Shown: piece by piece, positions 9,301-18,112 of the stretch
How the letters are laid out: each line of letters opens with the position of its first letter
Numbering within the stretch: position 1 is the stretch's first letter
Assembly: GCA_947284805.1 (NCBI GenBank)
Contig: OX369266.1
Coordinates: forward strand, 15,484,938 to 15,548,937
Length of the DNA: 64,000 bases
DNA from: Coleophora flavipennella
Lineage: Eukaryota > Arthropoda > Insecta > Lepidoptera > Coleophoridae
Reading direction: 5' to 3'
Made by a program: the position numbers and the translations under genes
The notes under the pieces: model-generated
Told to the model about the DNA's origin: nothing
Database searches by the model: none
What the model saw: the letters and a program-made list of their open reading frames with translations, nothing else

Positions 9301-11744
9301 CAGCGGCCGCACAGTCTTCGAGCGGGCGACATTGACTTCTTTTTTTTTATTTTTTTTTATTTACCAATTTTAAAACTAAATACAATTTTTTTTATCATCT
9401 AGCACCATTAAACCTGAATGGTTTGTCTAGGTGCTCAACAGTCGTCTACGAGCTATATACTTATAAAAACAAAAGAAAAAATATACATATATATATACAT
9501 ATAAAAATAATAAGTTAAGTAATGCATACCTACATAATATATACTTAACCATACTGCAATGCATATACAGGCTCAGTGAGATACTATTTACTTCGTAAAC
9601 ACAGGTCACCGGCGTAACAAACGACACACTTCTATTATTGTAGTAGTGTGAGTGCGAACTCCGCAGTCACATATACAGGCTGATTCAACAATTCTTATTG
9701 AGTTTCATCGTAGGCTCGGGTCGGGGGAGGCGATGTAAGCCGTATTGTAGAATCCGCCGTTTTGCAAAATAGCGCGCTGAATAACGCCGGATCGAGTCTT
9801 CGAGCGGGTGACATTGACACCGTTTTCCTATTGAGTTTCATCGTAGGTGCGGGTCGGGGGAGGGGATGTAAGCCGTATTGTAGAATCCGCCGTTTTGCTA
9901 AATAGCGCGCTGAATAACGCCGGATCGTAAAACGGCGACGTACAAAACGTGGTATTAGTTCAGCCGGATTGCAATGCGGCTAAATAAAGTACGCCGCATT
10001 GTATGAGGCGTCACTTTGTTTAAAAACAGAGTAAAAAATTGTAAATGAGCGAGCGATATTTGGTTCGGTCAGGTTTGATTGATTATACAGCCTCGCGAAG
10101 CGTAGCAGAATGCTACGCAGAAGAAAAAATCATTGGTTTTATTCGGAGTATTTTACTCAGTAGTCAGTACCATAGTTTACAAAGGGGCGCATAATGCGCA
10201 GTTTTGTAAAGCAGCGCGCTGTTTTGCAAACGGCAGATTCTACATAACGGCTGCGACATTTATAGGCTTTACGAAGTTGCTTTTTTTTTGCAGAATGTTG
10301 GCAGAAAACCTGAACATGCAGCCTGATGAGGCGGAATGCTGGATCGTAAACCTGATCCGCAACGCGCGACTGGACGCCAAGATCGACTCCAAGCTGGGGC
10401 ACGTGGTGATGGGCGCGCAGCCCCTCTCGCCCTACCAGACGCTGGTGGAGCGCATCGACTCGCTCGCCGTGCGCTCGGAGGCGCTCACCTCGCTAGTGGA
10501 GCGCAAACAGAAAGCCCGCAATCAAGACGTAAGTTTTATCAAAGATTATACAATTCCTTTTCAGAATAGATTTCTGACCATCATACATAGAAATATCGTC
10601 TTAAAACAAGATGCCGCCATACAGTTTTTGGCGATTGAAACTAGATGAGATGCTGCCAAGGGCTTATCAATTAGGATGATTGATGCCTGGGTCGAAAGTA
10701 AATTATGAGCTCTTGATCACTGAATTATCCTCCTTCTGAACTTTTAAAACCTTGCTTATTTTGTTTTTCATCGGGTCTTTAATTTTTAATTTAACAATAT
10801 CACAAAATAGTGACGCTGAGAAACTACGACGTCACTCCTAGGTATTTCTTTTTTTTTTACATTTTTAGAACATGTGTCGCTTTTGGCAGATGCCAAAAAG
10901 TAACTCAAATGACTAGCAGTCATCCATCATCCCTATTGTGAATTTAAATAAATTGTACAGCCAACCAGTGCATACTTTCTCACGAAGCCTTCACCGTCTG
11001 GCGTAGCCGGGAATATGCTAACCTAACAATAAAACAGGTGAATTAGATTTAATGGATTCTATAAATAAATTGGGTTTGTAGCGATGTTACCTTACTCAGA
11101 TTTTTCCTGGAATAATGAAGTACACAATGCAGTAGGCCTTATTAAGTCCCAGTTGACTGACTCGGTGGCTCAGTGGTTAGTGCTCTTGACTGCTGATCCG
11201 AGAGTTGTGGGTGTGATGAACAGATTTTTTTGCTCTGTGTCTGGGTGTTAAATATCTATATATGTATGTATTTAAACATATATAAGTATCTAAATCAGTC
11301 TCTGGTTCCCATAACACAGGGAATCCTACTTTGAGGCCAGATGACCATGTGTGAGTTGTCCCAGAATATTACTATTATTCAAAAAGTTTCATTAAAATCG
11401 TAAGAGCCATTTTTGAGAGAAAGTAACAATCAACCTGGATTTGTATGGGAGTTACCTTATTCCGATTTTTCTTGGAACAACGAACTTATGCCATATCATC
11501 ATCTTGGTAAGCCCTTGGCATCATCTCACCTGATGGTAAGTGACCATGATGCCGAAGATGGAAACGAGCTTACCAAGATTCCCCATGGCAATGGAGAACT
11601 TGCTATCTTATCTTCAAGCTGGGATACATCAATCATCGTCACACAAATGCTGTCCTTAGTTGAACCTGACCACTGGTCCACAAACAAAGAATAAATTCTG
11701 TTTGTTTTCTATTTCAGATTCGTTGGGGAGCACAAGAATTCTAA
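88..11744 (+). CDS. eIF3e: eIF3e (Int6) gene, five 3' coding exons, 5' part outside window
   Basis: Subunit e of translation initiation factor 3, which acts on the 40S ribosome in the cytoplasm. Exons 88-329, 2543-2677, 6690-6884, 10294-10528 and 11718-11744 join in frame through GT-AG introns to give 277 residues, roughly the C-terminal 60% of a protein usually near 440 residues. Diagnostic stretches are NYLSVLWGKLASEIL, LQQRTWLVHWSLFVFFNH, KGRDLIIEMFLYKPL, MIFETFCRIHQV, AECWIVNLIRNARLDAKID and SKLGHVVMG, all close to animal eIF3e. The middle and late exons form the helical and winged-helix PCI domain that holds the eIF3 scaffold together. The gene runs tail-to-tail with mRpL53. The identification rests on recalled family sequence and is strong; the start is not visible. 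Confidence 0.96.
1258..1521 (+). mobile_element. MITE-A copy 1
   Basis: About 264 bp with TIRs CAATAGGGATGA / TCATCCCTATTG. Internal AAATTATGAACTCTTGATCA and ACTATGACGTCACGCC. Five copies occur in the window, in one orientation. Confidence 0.8.
1575..1685 (-). repeat. Decayed RTE 3' fragment
   Basis: AATGGCCTCCCCCAAGGATT, CCAGATGCTTCCTGCTACCT and TCGGACCACCAAG match the RTE end with many substitutions. Confidence 0.65.
2025..2215 (+). repeat. 65-bp direct duplication
   Basis: TTGGAACACCTCTTGTAAGC at 2030 and TTGGAACACCTCTTGTAAGT at 2150, each followed by ACTTTTAATCCATTGACACA or a near copy. Confidence 0.8.
2313..2460 (+). repeat. About 30-bp minisatellite rich in TGACGTCA
   Basis: About five units of GGCGTAACGCGACAATGACG TCACATT. 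The palindrome TGACGTCA (the CREB/ATF site) or close variants recur. In eIF3e intron. Confidence 0.82.
2543..2677 (+). CDS. eIF3e: eIF3e exon B
   Basis: Acceptor ctag at 2539-2542, donor gtatgt at 2678. It encodes YLNAIQTMCPHILRYLATAV and then NRSRRNALKDLVKVIQQEAY, helices leading into the PCI domain. It is too short to appear as an independent ORF and was found by matching the phases of its neighbours. Confidence 0.95.
2997..3432 (-). mobile_element. hAT element remnant with 8-bp target duplication
   Basis: Perfect CCTGTAGG at 2989-2996 and 3433-3440 flanks imperfect TIRs TAGGGTTGCCAAC and TAGTGTTGCCATC. An 8-bp duplication and this TIR are characteristic of hAT. Confidence 0.82.
3119..3345 (-). 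pseudogene. hAT transposase C-terminal remnant
   Basis: Minus strand: PSSNCFVERAFSQMNLKRTD matches the hAT dimerisation motif (SN.x.ER.FS.M...R.). After a frameshift it continues NKGTPNLMKADLITMFNYDI and VKKQKDILRAVKSVTKY to TAA at 3121-3119. Confidence 0.7.
4158..4176 (+). repeat. Poly-G run
   Basis: About 18 consecutive G, unusual in this AT-rich intron; assembly length uncertain. Confidence 0.8.
4918..5876. repeat. GC-rich foldback of direct and inverted 100-bp modules
   Basis: Module GGGATCCGAGGGGGATGTGG and GGGGAAAGCACGCGGG appears twice forward (about 4998, 5211) and three times inverted in tandem (about 5561, 5652, 5758). GTCAATTTGATCCCAAA at 5133 is inverted at about 5859, so the left and right halves pair. 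Confidence 0.78.
6418..6616 (-). repeat. RTE 3' fragment
   Basis: CAGCCGAAGGAAGTCCACTG ... CGGTCGCCACTCGAGAACTT, matching the C-terminal coding end of the RTE at 41581. It ends 70 bases before eIF3e exon C. Confidence 0.82.
6690..6884 (+). CDS. eIF3e: eIF3e exon C (PCI helices)
   Basis: Acceptor ttcttag at 6683-6689, donor gtagga at 6885. It encodes DPITEFIEHLYVNFDFEAAR through FCRIHQVISI. The donor is chosen at GG|gtagga because only this cut gives an in-frame junction (Gly then Met) with the next exon. Confidence 0.94.
7284..7742 (-). repeat. SINE-A copy split by an RTE fragment
   Basis: tRNA-derived SINE with its head (GGTTCGAATCC-type B box) at the high end and an ATG-repeat tail at the low end. 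TATTTTATTAG stands on both sides as an 11-bp target duplication. An RTE 3' fragment sits inside at 7477-7641. Confidence 0.82.
7475..7643 (-). repeat. RTE 3' fragment nested in SINE-A
   Basis: CAGCCACAAATCGTCCACTG start and CTACGTTTTCCG end, as in the RTE copy at 41581. AACGTACAT repeats on both sides as target duplication. Confidence 0.8.
7779..7925. mobile_element. Short foldback element in the 98-bp array
   Basis: Arms of about 57-60 bp beginning ATTCGGTGTAACACGACTTA pair with the end of the element. It interrupts the tandem array just after the SINE. Confidence 0.75.
8880..9062. repeat. Decayed copy of the foldback family
   Basis: Contains ATCGATCAGATGATCGACCA, GACTATGGGTTCCTTGGGGA and the ACACCTTGTATAGTT end, as in the copies at 32290 and 52242. 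Confidence 0.55.
9081..9195 (-). repeat. Decayed RTE 3' fragment
   Basis: ATCATCATCATCATATTAGC then deleted RTE sequence CTGGTGCTGCGCTGCTTGCA and TCTTCACCAGGTTAGCGGCC. Confidence 0.6.
9696..10252. repeat. 133-bp tandem duplication with inverted copy next to eIF3e exon D
   Basis: TATTGAGTTTCATCGTAGG at 9696 and 9829 starts two units containing GTATTGTAGAATCCGCCGTT and AATAGCGCGCTGAATAACGC. An inverted relative lies at 10186-10252. Confidence 0.75.
10294..10528 (+). CDS. eIF3e: eIF3e exon D (PCI winged helix)
   Basis: Acceptor: long T tract then gcag ending at 10293; donor gtaagt at 10529. It encodes MLAENLNMQPDEAECWIVNL followed by the LGHVVMG winged-helix core and a basic C-terminal helix (VERKQKARNQD). 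Its codon usage is markedly GC-rich against AT-rich introns. A repeat-derived sequence ends about 40 bases before the exon. Confidence 0.95.
10669..10939 (+). mobile_element. MITE-A copy 2
   Basis: Same family; the left TIR is degraded (CAATTAGGATGA), the right is CATCCCTATTG. Lies in eIF3e intron before the last exon. Confidence 0.75.
11158..11385 (+). repeat. SINE-C copy
   Basis: tRNA-like head GACTCGGTGGCTCAGTGGTT, then a body with ATATATGTATGTATTTAAAC and GGAATCCTACTTTGAGGCCA. Confidence 0.75.
11496..11655 (-). repeat. SINE-B fragment
   Basis: 3' part only: GGCATCATCTCACCTGATGG, GATGCCGAAGATGG, then TATCTTATCTTCAAGCTGGG. The tRNA head is missing. Confidence 0.75.
11718..11744 (+). CDS. 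eIF3e: eIF3e terminal coding exon
   Basis: Acceptor atttcag at 11711-11717, then eight codons IRWGAQEF and TAA. Phase 0 joins exon D. Animal eIF3e ends in a short variable tail with a W and acidic or aromatic residues, which this fits. The tail is too short for certainty. Confidence 0.8.
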   Translation: MRWGAQEF

Positions 11745-11865
11745 TTTACCTATACTGTATATTTTTGTTTTATCTTCAACAAAATTGTCGCAAAATAGTT
11801 GCATCTGCAAATCCAGTTTTGTAAATGAAACAATCTGTATTAAAATATTTTATGCAAATATTCGT

Positions 11866-11871
11866 AATAAA
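11866..11871 (+). promoter_or_regulatory. eIF3e: poly(A) signal of eIF3e
   Basis: AATAAA 122 bases after the eIF3e stop, the first canonical hexamer downstream of it. Confidence 0.6.
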
Positions 11872-11884
11872 CGTGTTTTAATTT

Positions 11885-11943
11885 CATCATCATATCAGGC
11901 CTCCTCCAAGTATTTTTTCTCCCGGTTCTGCGCTGCCCGTGTT
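11885..11943 (-). repeat. Short RTE 3' fragment
   Basis: ATCATCATATCAGGCCTCCT CCAAG and GGTTCTGCGCTGCCCG, just after the eIF3e poly(A) signal. Confidence 0.55.
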
Positions 11944-12149
11944 TTTATTTAAAACCAAACCAGAAATCTTGGTTTGAACCCTCGGGCTAGCAGACATGTA
12001 AACAAATATTTTCTGATCACTGGACCACAGGGTCAATACCCTCTCGTATATCTACCAGATACGCTAGACTACCAGGTTTATGATATAGCGTCCCCACTGA
12101 CCACCGGGTCAGTCAAAATTGGTCTGTTTAGTATTGGGTTCTCTTCCTC

Positions 12150-12290
12150 TTCTTCAGCATATCAGCTCATATACGTCACCCCCCCCCCCCCCCACCTTAA
12201 GCCTACGCCTTAGTCGTGTGGGTTGGTCAACTTCACACACTGGGTTTCATTGCGGGTGTTTGCAGGTTTCCTCACATTGTTTTATATTAT
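12150..12290 (-). repeat. SINE-A fragment with a C-tract
   Basis: ATCAGCTCATATACGTCACC then a run of about 15 C and diverged SINE-A body (GGTTGGTCAACTTCACACAC). Confidence 0.65.
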
Positions 12291-12883
12291 TACTAATATT
12301 CCCTGACTCAATGTAGAACTGATTATCTTTGTTGGAGAGGATATAACCGTGCTGCCATTAAATCCAAAAATAGGTTCGTTCAGGTTTAATTGATTACTCA
12401 GTTGAAGAGCCTCACGAGAAAGGCTCTCCTCAATGGCAGCCCAACCCTCATCTTCAAGCTGAACATCAATGTTGTTAGTTCTTAGTAAAAACTGATGGAT
12501 TTTATTCTACAACTTCAAAAAAAGATCTTAATACAGTTGATTGCTCCACTGATCGATTTATATTAAAACTCCAAATAATTTTTTTAACTTTCAGCAAAGT
12601 TTAAATTGTTCAGTTTCATGCAGAGATTTGAGCATATCTCTGGTTTCATGAGTGGTTTTGGGCAATTTACAAATAATCCAGTATAATAGTGTCTGGTTCT
12701 GGTGAGGCATGTTTTGGTTTTAAACAAGGCTGGTTTTATATCTTTAAAAAGAACAGTTATTCGTAAATTAGCAGAGCCCTTTAATTTTTATTGACAGCAG
12801 AAGTATATTTAGTATCCTTGGGCCAGAAGCCCTGTTTGTAATTGTTAAAAAATTAAATATCTTGCTAGGTATGTTTTATAGCA

Positions 12884-12889
12884 TTTATT
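12884..12889 (-). promoter_or_regulatory. poly(A) signal of the mRpL53 unit
   Basis: AATAAA on the minus strand (TTTATT as written), 41 bases past the stop of the small membrane ORF. No canonical hexamer lies between the two stops. Confidence 0.6.
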
Positions 12890-12930
12890 ATTTATAATGG
12901 CATTTCTGTATCAATTTACAAACTAAATAA

Positions 12931-13113
12931 CTACTCTACAGGCTTGATTGTGATAAACCTGGACAAGAGAAAGACAACCAAGATTGTAGAGATGACGAAG
13001 CACACCACAAAAATGTAGAATGTGTCCTCCGAAAATACATCGGTAAATGCTGGTATCTGGTTGTAAATCTCTTCCACTACATGCAAGTTTCCTTTGGTGG
13101 CTGAGCGGGTCAT
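12931..13113 (-). CDS. Small single-pass membrane protein, second cistron after mRpL53
   Basis: A 60-residue ORF starting with ATG 9 nt after the mRpL53 stop, in the same exon. Residues 1-30 are polar and mixed-charge (MTRSATKGNLHVVEEIYNQI). About residues 31-53 form a strongly hydrophobic helix (FYIFVVCFVISTILVVFLLS). The tail is short and basic/acidic (RFITIKPVE). No signal-peptide cleavage site is evident, so it looks like a tail-proximal anchored microprotein. It lies before the only nearby poly(A) signal, which makes a dicistronic mRNA likely. I do not recognise the family, and no function is assigned. The clean amphipathic-then-hydrophobic design argues against chance. Confidence 0.72.
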   Translation of the reverse strand: MTRSATKGNLHVVEEIYNQIPAFTDVFSEDTFYIFVVCFVISTILVVFLLSRFITIKPVE

Positions 13114-13122
13114 TGTGGTCGA

Positions 13123-13286
13123 TCACTTTCTTCCCTTCTTGCCCTTTTTCTCTAGTTTGGTTTGTATAGTTGAAACAGGTTGTTCCACTGGTGCTAAAGA
13201 TGACACGTGTTTATTCAACAGCTGAAGCAACTCTAAACAAGTGAGGTTACCACTTTTGAAAGTGACCTTTTTTAATTTTGCTGTTT
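13123..13286 (-). CDS. mRpL53: mRpL53 exon 3
   Basis: Acceptor attttcag above 13286. It encodes ETAKLKKVTFKSGNLTCLEL and a Lys-rich tail, ending at TGA 13125-13123. Confidence 0.87.
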
Positions 13287-14268
13287 CTGAAAATAAAATT
13301 AAGTTTAGCTTAGATCTATCAATCTTAAAATGAGACCAGATAATGTTGATGTCAGGCCATAATCTTTGTAATTGTGACAGAAATATAACTGAATTCAACT
13401 AAAATGAGACTGTAAAAGACTGGAACCCTACTTTGCGAGAGTCCGACTCGCCCTTGGCTGGTTTTTTTACTAATGGCAGTGCATTAATATATTTTCTCAC
13501 TTGTGTGCACATTGGTTGTTTTCAACCAACTTCCAAAAAGGAGGAGGTTCTCCATTCGACTGTATATTTATTATGCGGCATCTTTGTAGGTTGTGAACCG
13601 ATTTTCACGATTCTTTTTTTATTCGATAGGGAATGCTGCCAGGTTGGTCCCATATAAATTTTATCAAAATCGGTGGTGTTTAAAAAAAAATTAAAAATCA
13701 AAAAATAATGTAAAATTGTACAAATTTGTTGCGATGGAAGTTTTTTTTAATGTGTTTAGCATTTCTGTTATCCTACGTTTAAGATAATTTACCTGCAATA
13801 GAAGGCACAATGGTAATGTCTACAGTGGGCTCGCTGCGATCACAAACCACCTCAGTTTTCAGAGCACAGTTGGTATTTGTTAAAAATATTTTCTGTGAGC
13901 TAATATAGTGCAGAAAGTTTCTGAAATGATACACAAGAATGCTTAGAGTACAAATTATAAAGCACTTTACGACTTTACCTACTATCGATAATAATTTAGG
14001 TGGTACTGTATTGAAGTAACGCTTTGCAATAATCTAATTGAATTCTATACGTTGGGCTCATGCGTTTGTTAGGTGACAAACTGAGCTTAGATATAAATAA
14101 ACTGAAAGTAATACACAAATACCTCGTGTGAGTAACGTTGTCTCCGAATGGATCAAATTTTACTGTAATTCTCTTGGCTGCTTTCAAATTTACGCTTTTG
14201 AGTTGTTTGGCAATTGCAGATACTACTCCTCCAGATCTTTTGATAGTGCCACTGTACGGGATAGACAT
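13123..14268 (-). CDS. mRpL53: Mitochondrial large ribosomal subunit protein mL53
   Basis: Structural protein of the mitochondrial 39S subunit. Three exons on the minus strand (14268-14123, 13920-13793, 13286-13123) splice with GT-AG junctions into 145 codons plus TGA. The N-terminus MSIPYSGTIKRSGGVVSAIA and the following KQLKSVNLKAAKRITVKFDP match the mL53 thioredoxin-like start. Exon 2 carries CDRSEPTVDITIV. The C-terminus ends in a lysine-rich KKGKKGRK. The Met at 14268 is chosen over an upstream in-frame ATG at 14295 because homology starts there; the longer start would add nine residues. Nine nucleotides after the stop a second ORF begins, and one poly(A) signal serves both. Family assignment is from recalled sequence. 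Confidence 0.88.
13500..13745 (+). repeat. Dispersed repeat, pair with 24380-24630, intron of mRpL53
   Basis: CAACTTCCAAAAAGGAGGAG, GAACCGATTTTCACGATTCT, TGTTGCGATGGAAGT, shared with the copy at 24380. Confidence 0.6.
13793..13920 (-). CDS. mRpL53: mRpL53 exon 2
   Basis: Acceptor atttcag just above 13920, donor gtaaat just below 13793. It encodes NFLHYISSQKIFLTNTNCAL then KTEVVCDRSEPTVDITIVPS. Confidence 0.87.
14123..14268 (-). CDS. mRpL53: mRpL53 exon 1
   Basis: Start codon at 14268-14266; donor gtattt at 14122-14117. It ends two bases into an Arg codon after FGDNVTHT, a conserved mL53 stretch. Confidence 0.87.
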
Positions 14269-14429
14269 AATTTCTTTCGGAATTTTCAGGAACACGGGAA
14301 ATCAATAAAATGCGGGAGACAATAATGCGCGACACGATAATTTTAAACACAAGAATGGTTGGCCAAGAATGTCCGACATGATAATTCAAGTACACAGTAA
14401 ACGGATTATCGAGTTCGACATTCACGAGA

Positions 14430-14757
14430 CGTGAGACGAGGCAGGGCTATGACACTCTAGTTCTTATTTACTAGTTTTGGCGCTGTTGTTGCTAAACTTG
14501 ACAGCTCTAGTTTTTCAACTATCTGTTTCAAGTCTTAGCAGATGCTTAGCAGCCATTTTCTTAAAGTTTGATTGAATTTTGCTTAAGTGTTTGTCATGAA
14601 TTTCTCTTATTTTGTGTGCCTGTTTAACTAATTTAAACGTGACACATTACTAATAGTTTTACGGTACTCAACAATTGTAGTGATAACAAGGTTTCTCAAA
14701 CTTCCAAGGAAACTTCTTTGTAAGTGCAACTCTGATGATGAATGAATAGGTACCAAA
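14430..14757. other. Gap between mRpL53 and the candidate exon
   Basis: Likely shared promoter region of the mRpL53 unit and any divergent gene. No TATA box, repeat or ORF that I can support. Confidence 0.3.
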
Positions 14758-14809
14758 ATGCTTGTTTTCGAGAAAAACATATCTCATGGTATACAAAGAT
14801 CATTAAGGG
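14758..14809 (+). CDS. Candidate first coding exon of an unidentified gene
   Basis: ATG in a good context (ccaaaATG), 17 codons (MLVFEKNISHGIQRSLR), then a perfect donor G|gtaagt in phase 1. It lies about 490 bases from the mRpL53 start in divergent orientation, where a bidirectional promoter could sit. The product is not recognised; it may be chance. Confidence 0.3.
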
Positions 14810-15124
14810 GTAAGTAATTTTAACTTTCACTGCAATTGCATGATATTTTTTATGTTACTTCCCTATGTTAATTATAACCTAACCGTAGGTATCTACATAT
14901 TCTTATGGATCAAGGTTGGTAGTTACAGACTTATGGGATACAATAAGGGAAAGTACAATGATTAAAACTTGGGATTTTGGTGCTTATCTTGTTGAAAATG
15001 CAATTAACTGCACCACGCATTCCCTAAAAGCTACTACATATTATCCATACATACTCTATAAATGTAGAAAGTTAGCAAACAAACTTCTCAAATAATACCA
15101 CCACCATAAAAAGAAGAAAACAGT

Positions 15125-16290
15125 AAGTTTCATTTTGCGGAGCAGTTTATTGGAATATAACTCGGGGCCCGGATGGCATTGAGTAGTGAGGAAAAATTAA
15201 TACATTTGGTGAAATTCATGATGATGCTGATTTACAATTTTATTTTTTCATGGATAGAGCTGGTTCCTATGTTTGTCTAGTATTATTATTTTCGTATATA
15301 TTTCTTCATTAGGGGAGGCCTATTTCCAACAGTGGACGTCCTTCGGCTGAAATGATGATATATCTTTTTACTATAGCAAAAGTTTTATTTTCCAGAGCGT
15401 CCTATTGAAATATAGCTCTGAGCTCGGATAGCCTAGTGCAGTGAGCAAAAATAAATTCATTGGGTGATGTCGATGATTATGCTGATTTACAATCTTAGTT
15501 TTTCATTGAGAGAGCTGGTACCTACGTTTGTCTAATATTATTATTTTCATATATGTCTTTTTACTATAGCAAAAGTTTTATTTTCCAGAGCGGCCTATTG
15601 GAATGTATTAGCTCTGGGCCCGGACGACATTGAGCAGTGACCAAAAATGAATTCATTGGGTAATGTCGAATATGATGATGCTGATTCACAATCCTCATTT
15701 TGCAAGAGCTGGTACCAATGTTTTTTTTATTCACAAATTGATAAGCCCGTGGCATCACCTCATCTGATAGTAAGTGACGATGATGCCGAAGATGGAAGCG
15801 GGCTTACCAAGATTCCCCAACACGATGGGATCTGGCTATCTTATCTTCAAGCCGGAACACAGCAATACTGTTAACACTGATGTTTGACGGCAAGACTTAG
15901 ATAAGATGGTGATAGCTGGCCAGGCGGGCTATGAAAATGCCTTTCCACCAACCAAACCAAGTCTTACAAATTTGATCCCACCGGGAATCGAACCCGCGAC
16001 CTCCTGATGTAAATCGAATGGACTAACCATTATGCTACGATGGCGATTGTTTAATATTATTATTTTCGTATGACTTTTTACTATAGCAAAAGTTTTATTT
16101 TCCAGAGCGGCCATTGGAATATAGCTCTGGGTTCGAACGGCATTGAGCAGTAAACAAAAGTGAATACATTGGTTGGTGTTGATGTTGATTTACAATTTTA
16201 ATTTTTCATGGAGAGAGCTAGTACCTATTTTTTTTTGTCTTATATTATAATTTTTGTATACGTCTTTTTACTAAAGCGTCTTCTTTAAAT
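15125..16290 (+). repeat. 192-bp tandem array, about four units
   Basis: AGTTTTATTTTCCAGAGCG-type starts at 15381, 15574 and 16091, preceded by a diverged unit from about 15125. Spacing is about 193 bases once the SINE-B in the third unit is removed. A 60-base RTE tail lies in the first junction (15300-15360). Confidence 0.78.
15727..16055 (-). repeat. SINE-B, full length, in the 192-bp array
   Basis: CACAAATTGATAAGCCCGTG at the tail side; tRNA-like head with B box (GGGAATCGAACCCGCGACCT as written) near 15982 and ATTATGCTACGATGGCG at the end. Confidence 0.82.
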
Positions 16291-16319
16291 TAATACAATG
16301 AATCTTATCTTGATTACAG

Positions 16320-16361
16320 GTGAGCCTAGTTTCATTGATCATCTGGTGATTCAATGTACAG
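16320..16361 (+). CDS. Candidate second exon of the same unidentified gene
   Basis: Acceptor tgattacag, 42 bases, donor gtataa. Its phase matches the exon ending at 14809 and would continue GEPSFIDHLVIQCTG. No further matching exon was found before Ago1, so this is weak. Confidence 0.22.
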
Positions 16362-16440
16362 GTATAATGTATAACAGTTAGGGCAACTCAAGCTAGCAAA
16401 GGTCTGCGCTACAGCATTAAAATAATGTATTGCAATGTTA

Positions 16441-16545
16441 CTTGGCTGGGTTCGGTGGCATAGTGGTTAACTCTCCGCTGAAGAGGATCGTGGATTCGAT
16501 TCCCACTCAGGGTAAATAATTAGGTATATGACAGTATTGCTTGTT
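16441..16545 (+). repeat. tRNA-like SINE head
   Basis: GGGTTCGGTGGCATAGTGGT and GGATTCGATTCCCACTCAGG give A and B boxes. The body matches none of the SINE-A, B or C families clearly. Confidence 0.5.
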
Positions 16546-17329
16546 CTTTGTCTTGCTGCTAAATATACATAGTGTTAAAAAATTATAAGTGACATTACTG
16601 AGTTGGGGTGTCGAGTATATTATGATAAAAAATATATATGAAAATGCTGTTATTTAAATATATTTTTTAATATTTTTCCTGTCTTCTGTACTATGTACAG
16701 AATAGGACCTTAAAATATCACTCGTGATTTTTATAACATCCCTATACAGTCTAAAACAAAATGGGGCTTCAATCATTATATTGAACAACTTACCTAAAGA
16801 ACCCATCGTCAATTCTCAAAAAAAAAAAACAAAAAATAAAGGAAAAAATTGGTCAATCAGCTGATTGATTTGTATGAAGAGTTCAACACTTTATATGAGA
16901 ATATATTATTTTTCTTTAATCTTTTGTTGTTTTCCACTTCTTGTAATAATCACTTAGTTTCTGTTAAGTTGCTTGGCCGCCACCTGTTAAATTTGTTTTA
17001 TGTTAATGTTCTTTTGACCGCCACGAGACCTTAGCCTAGTGTGGGGTCACAGTTAACTTGTATTTATTAGATAAGATAACTTCGTAAATACAATTTTTAT
17101 GTCTTTTATGTCTTTATGTTTAATGTAAAAATTACATATATGAAAAAAAAATTCGTTCCTGCTGTAAGAGGTTCTAAGTAAAATACTCTTAAGAATAGTT
17201 GTCAATTTCTAGAATGTTCGCTGTGGACATCAAAATCTTAAACCTTATCCAATAGCAAAATAATTATTACCTTAGCATTCCCGTTAACAATTACACAAAT
17301 TACCTGCAACATAGATTACATTACGATTA

Positions 17330-17425
17330 TCGAGTGAGACGTCAGCGTGATTGCCGCCATTTTTACCCTGACACCGCACCGTCGGCATCCGGCGTTGCGG
17401 CGTGTTTCAAAATTATGCATAGACA
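17330..17425. other. Local GC/CpG-rich segment upstream of Ago1
   Basis: TGATTGCCGCCATTTTTACC and CCGTCGGCATCCGGCGTTGC stand out in AT-rich surroundings about 4.1 kb before the Ago1 ATG. It could be a promoter or noncoding first exon; no direct proof. Confidence 0.25.
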
Positions 17426-17999
17426 AGGCGTCCATTACTATTTTCTGTCTTCATTCGTATGACATTGAACATATTAGATCAAAAACTAGACAATTTAAAT
17501 TTCATTTTATTTTTACATATTTTTTGTTATATCAGCAATAGAAATACACAATCTGTGAAAATTTAAACTTTATACCTATTACGGTTAGAGAGAAACAGCC
17601 CGCTGCTGACAAATGGACGGACACACAGCGGAGGCTTAGTAATAGGGTCCTTCTTTTTCAGTTGGTATGTAATATTTTGTATTGAAAATCTATGAATATT
17701 TTACAAATCCAACTGCACATCTGAAGTTGGTTGACTATTCTTCCTAAACTTAAAAAAGTCCGTCTGTGACAGACGGACGGATAGACAGACAGATAGACAC
17801 ACGAGTGATTCTATAACCGTTCCGTTTTTACCATTTGAGGTAAGGAACCCTAAAAAGCCAAAAAGATTTTATTTCACAACTTTGTCGGCGTGATTAATAT
17901 GTATAGGCTTTCTAGTACTTACCAATCGTTTCTGAGTTAAACCGCGGACGGACAGACATACATGGCAAAACTACAAGGGTTCCTTGTTGATTGATTGAT

Positions 18000-18112
18000 T
18001 GATTGAAAAGACTTTATTGCACAACATAAAAGAAAAAAAAAAGATACAATGATTAAGGAAGTTGTACATATAGGCGATCTTATCGCTAACAAGCGATTGT
18101 TATACTACGTCA
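18000..18112 (-). repeat. LINE 3' end with (GATT)n tail
   Basis: GATTGATTGATTGATTGAAA then AGACTTTATTGCACAACATA and GGCGATCTTATCGCTAACAA; the same 3'-end type recurs at 24890 and 55085. Confidence 0.6.

Noticed and set aside
10133..10648. 171-codon plus-strand ORF
   Set aside because: Only its middle part is real (eIF3e exon D); both ends are intron or repeat read-through.
17347..17541. 64-codon ORF at the CpG-rich segment
   Set aside because: No homology and runs into AT-rich sequence; more likely a promoter or noncoding exon.
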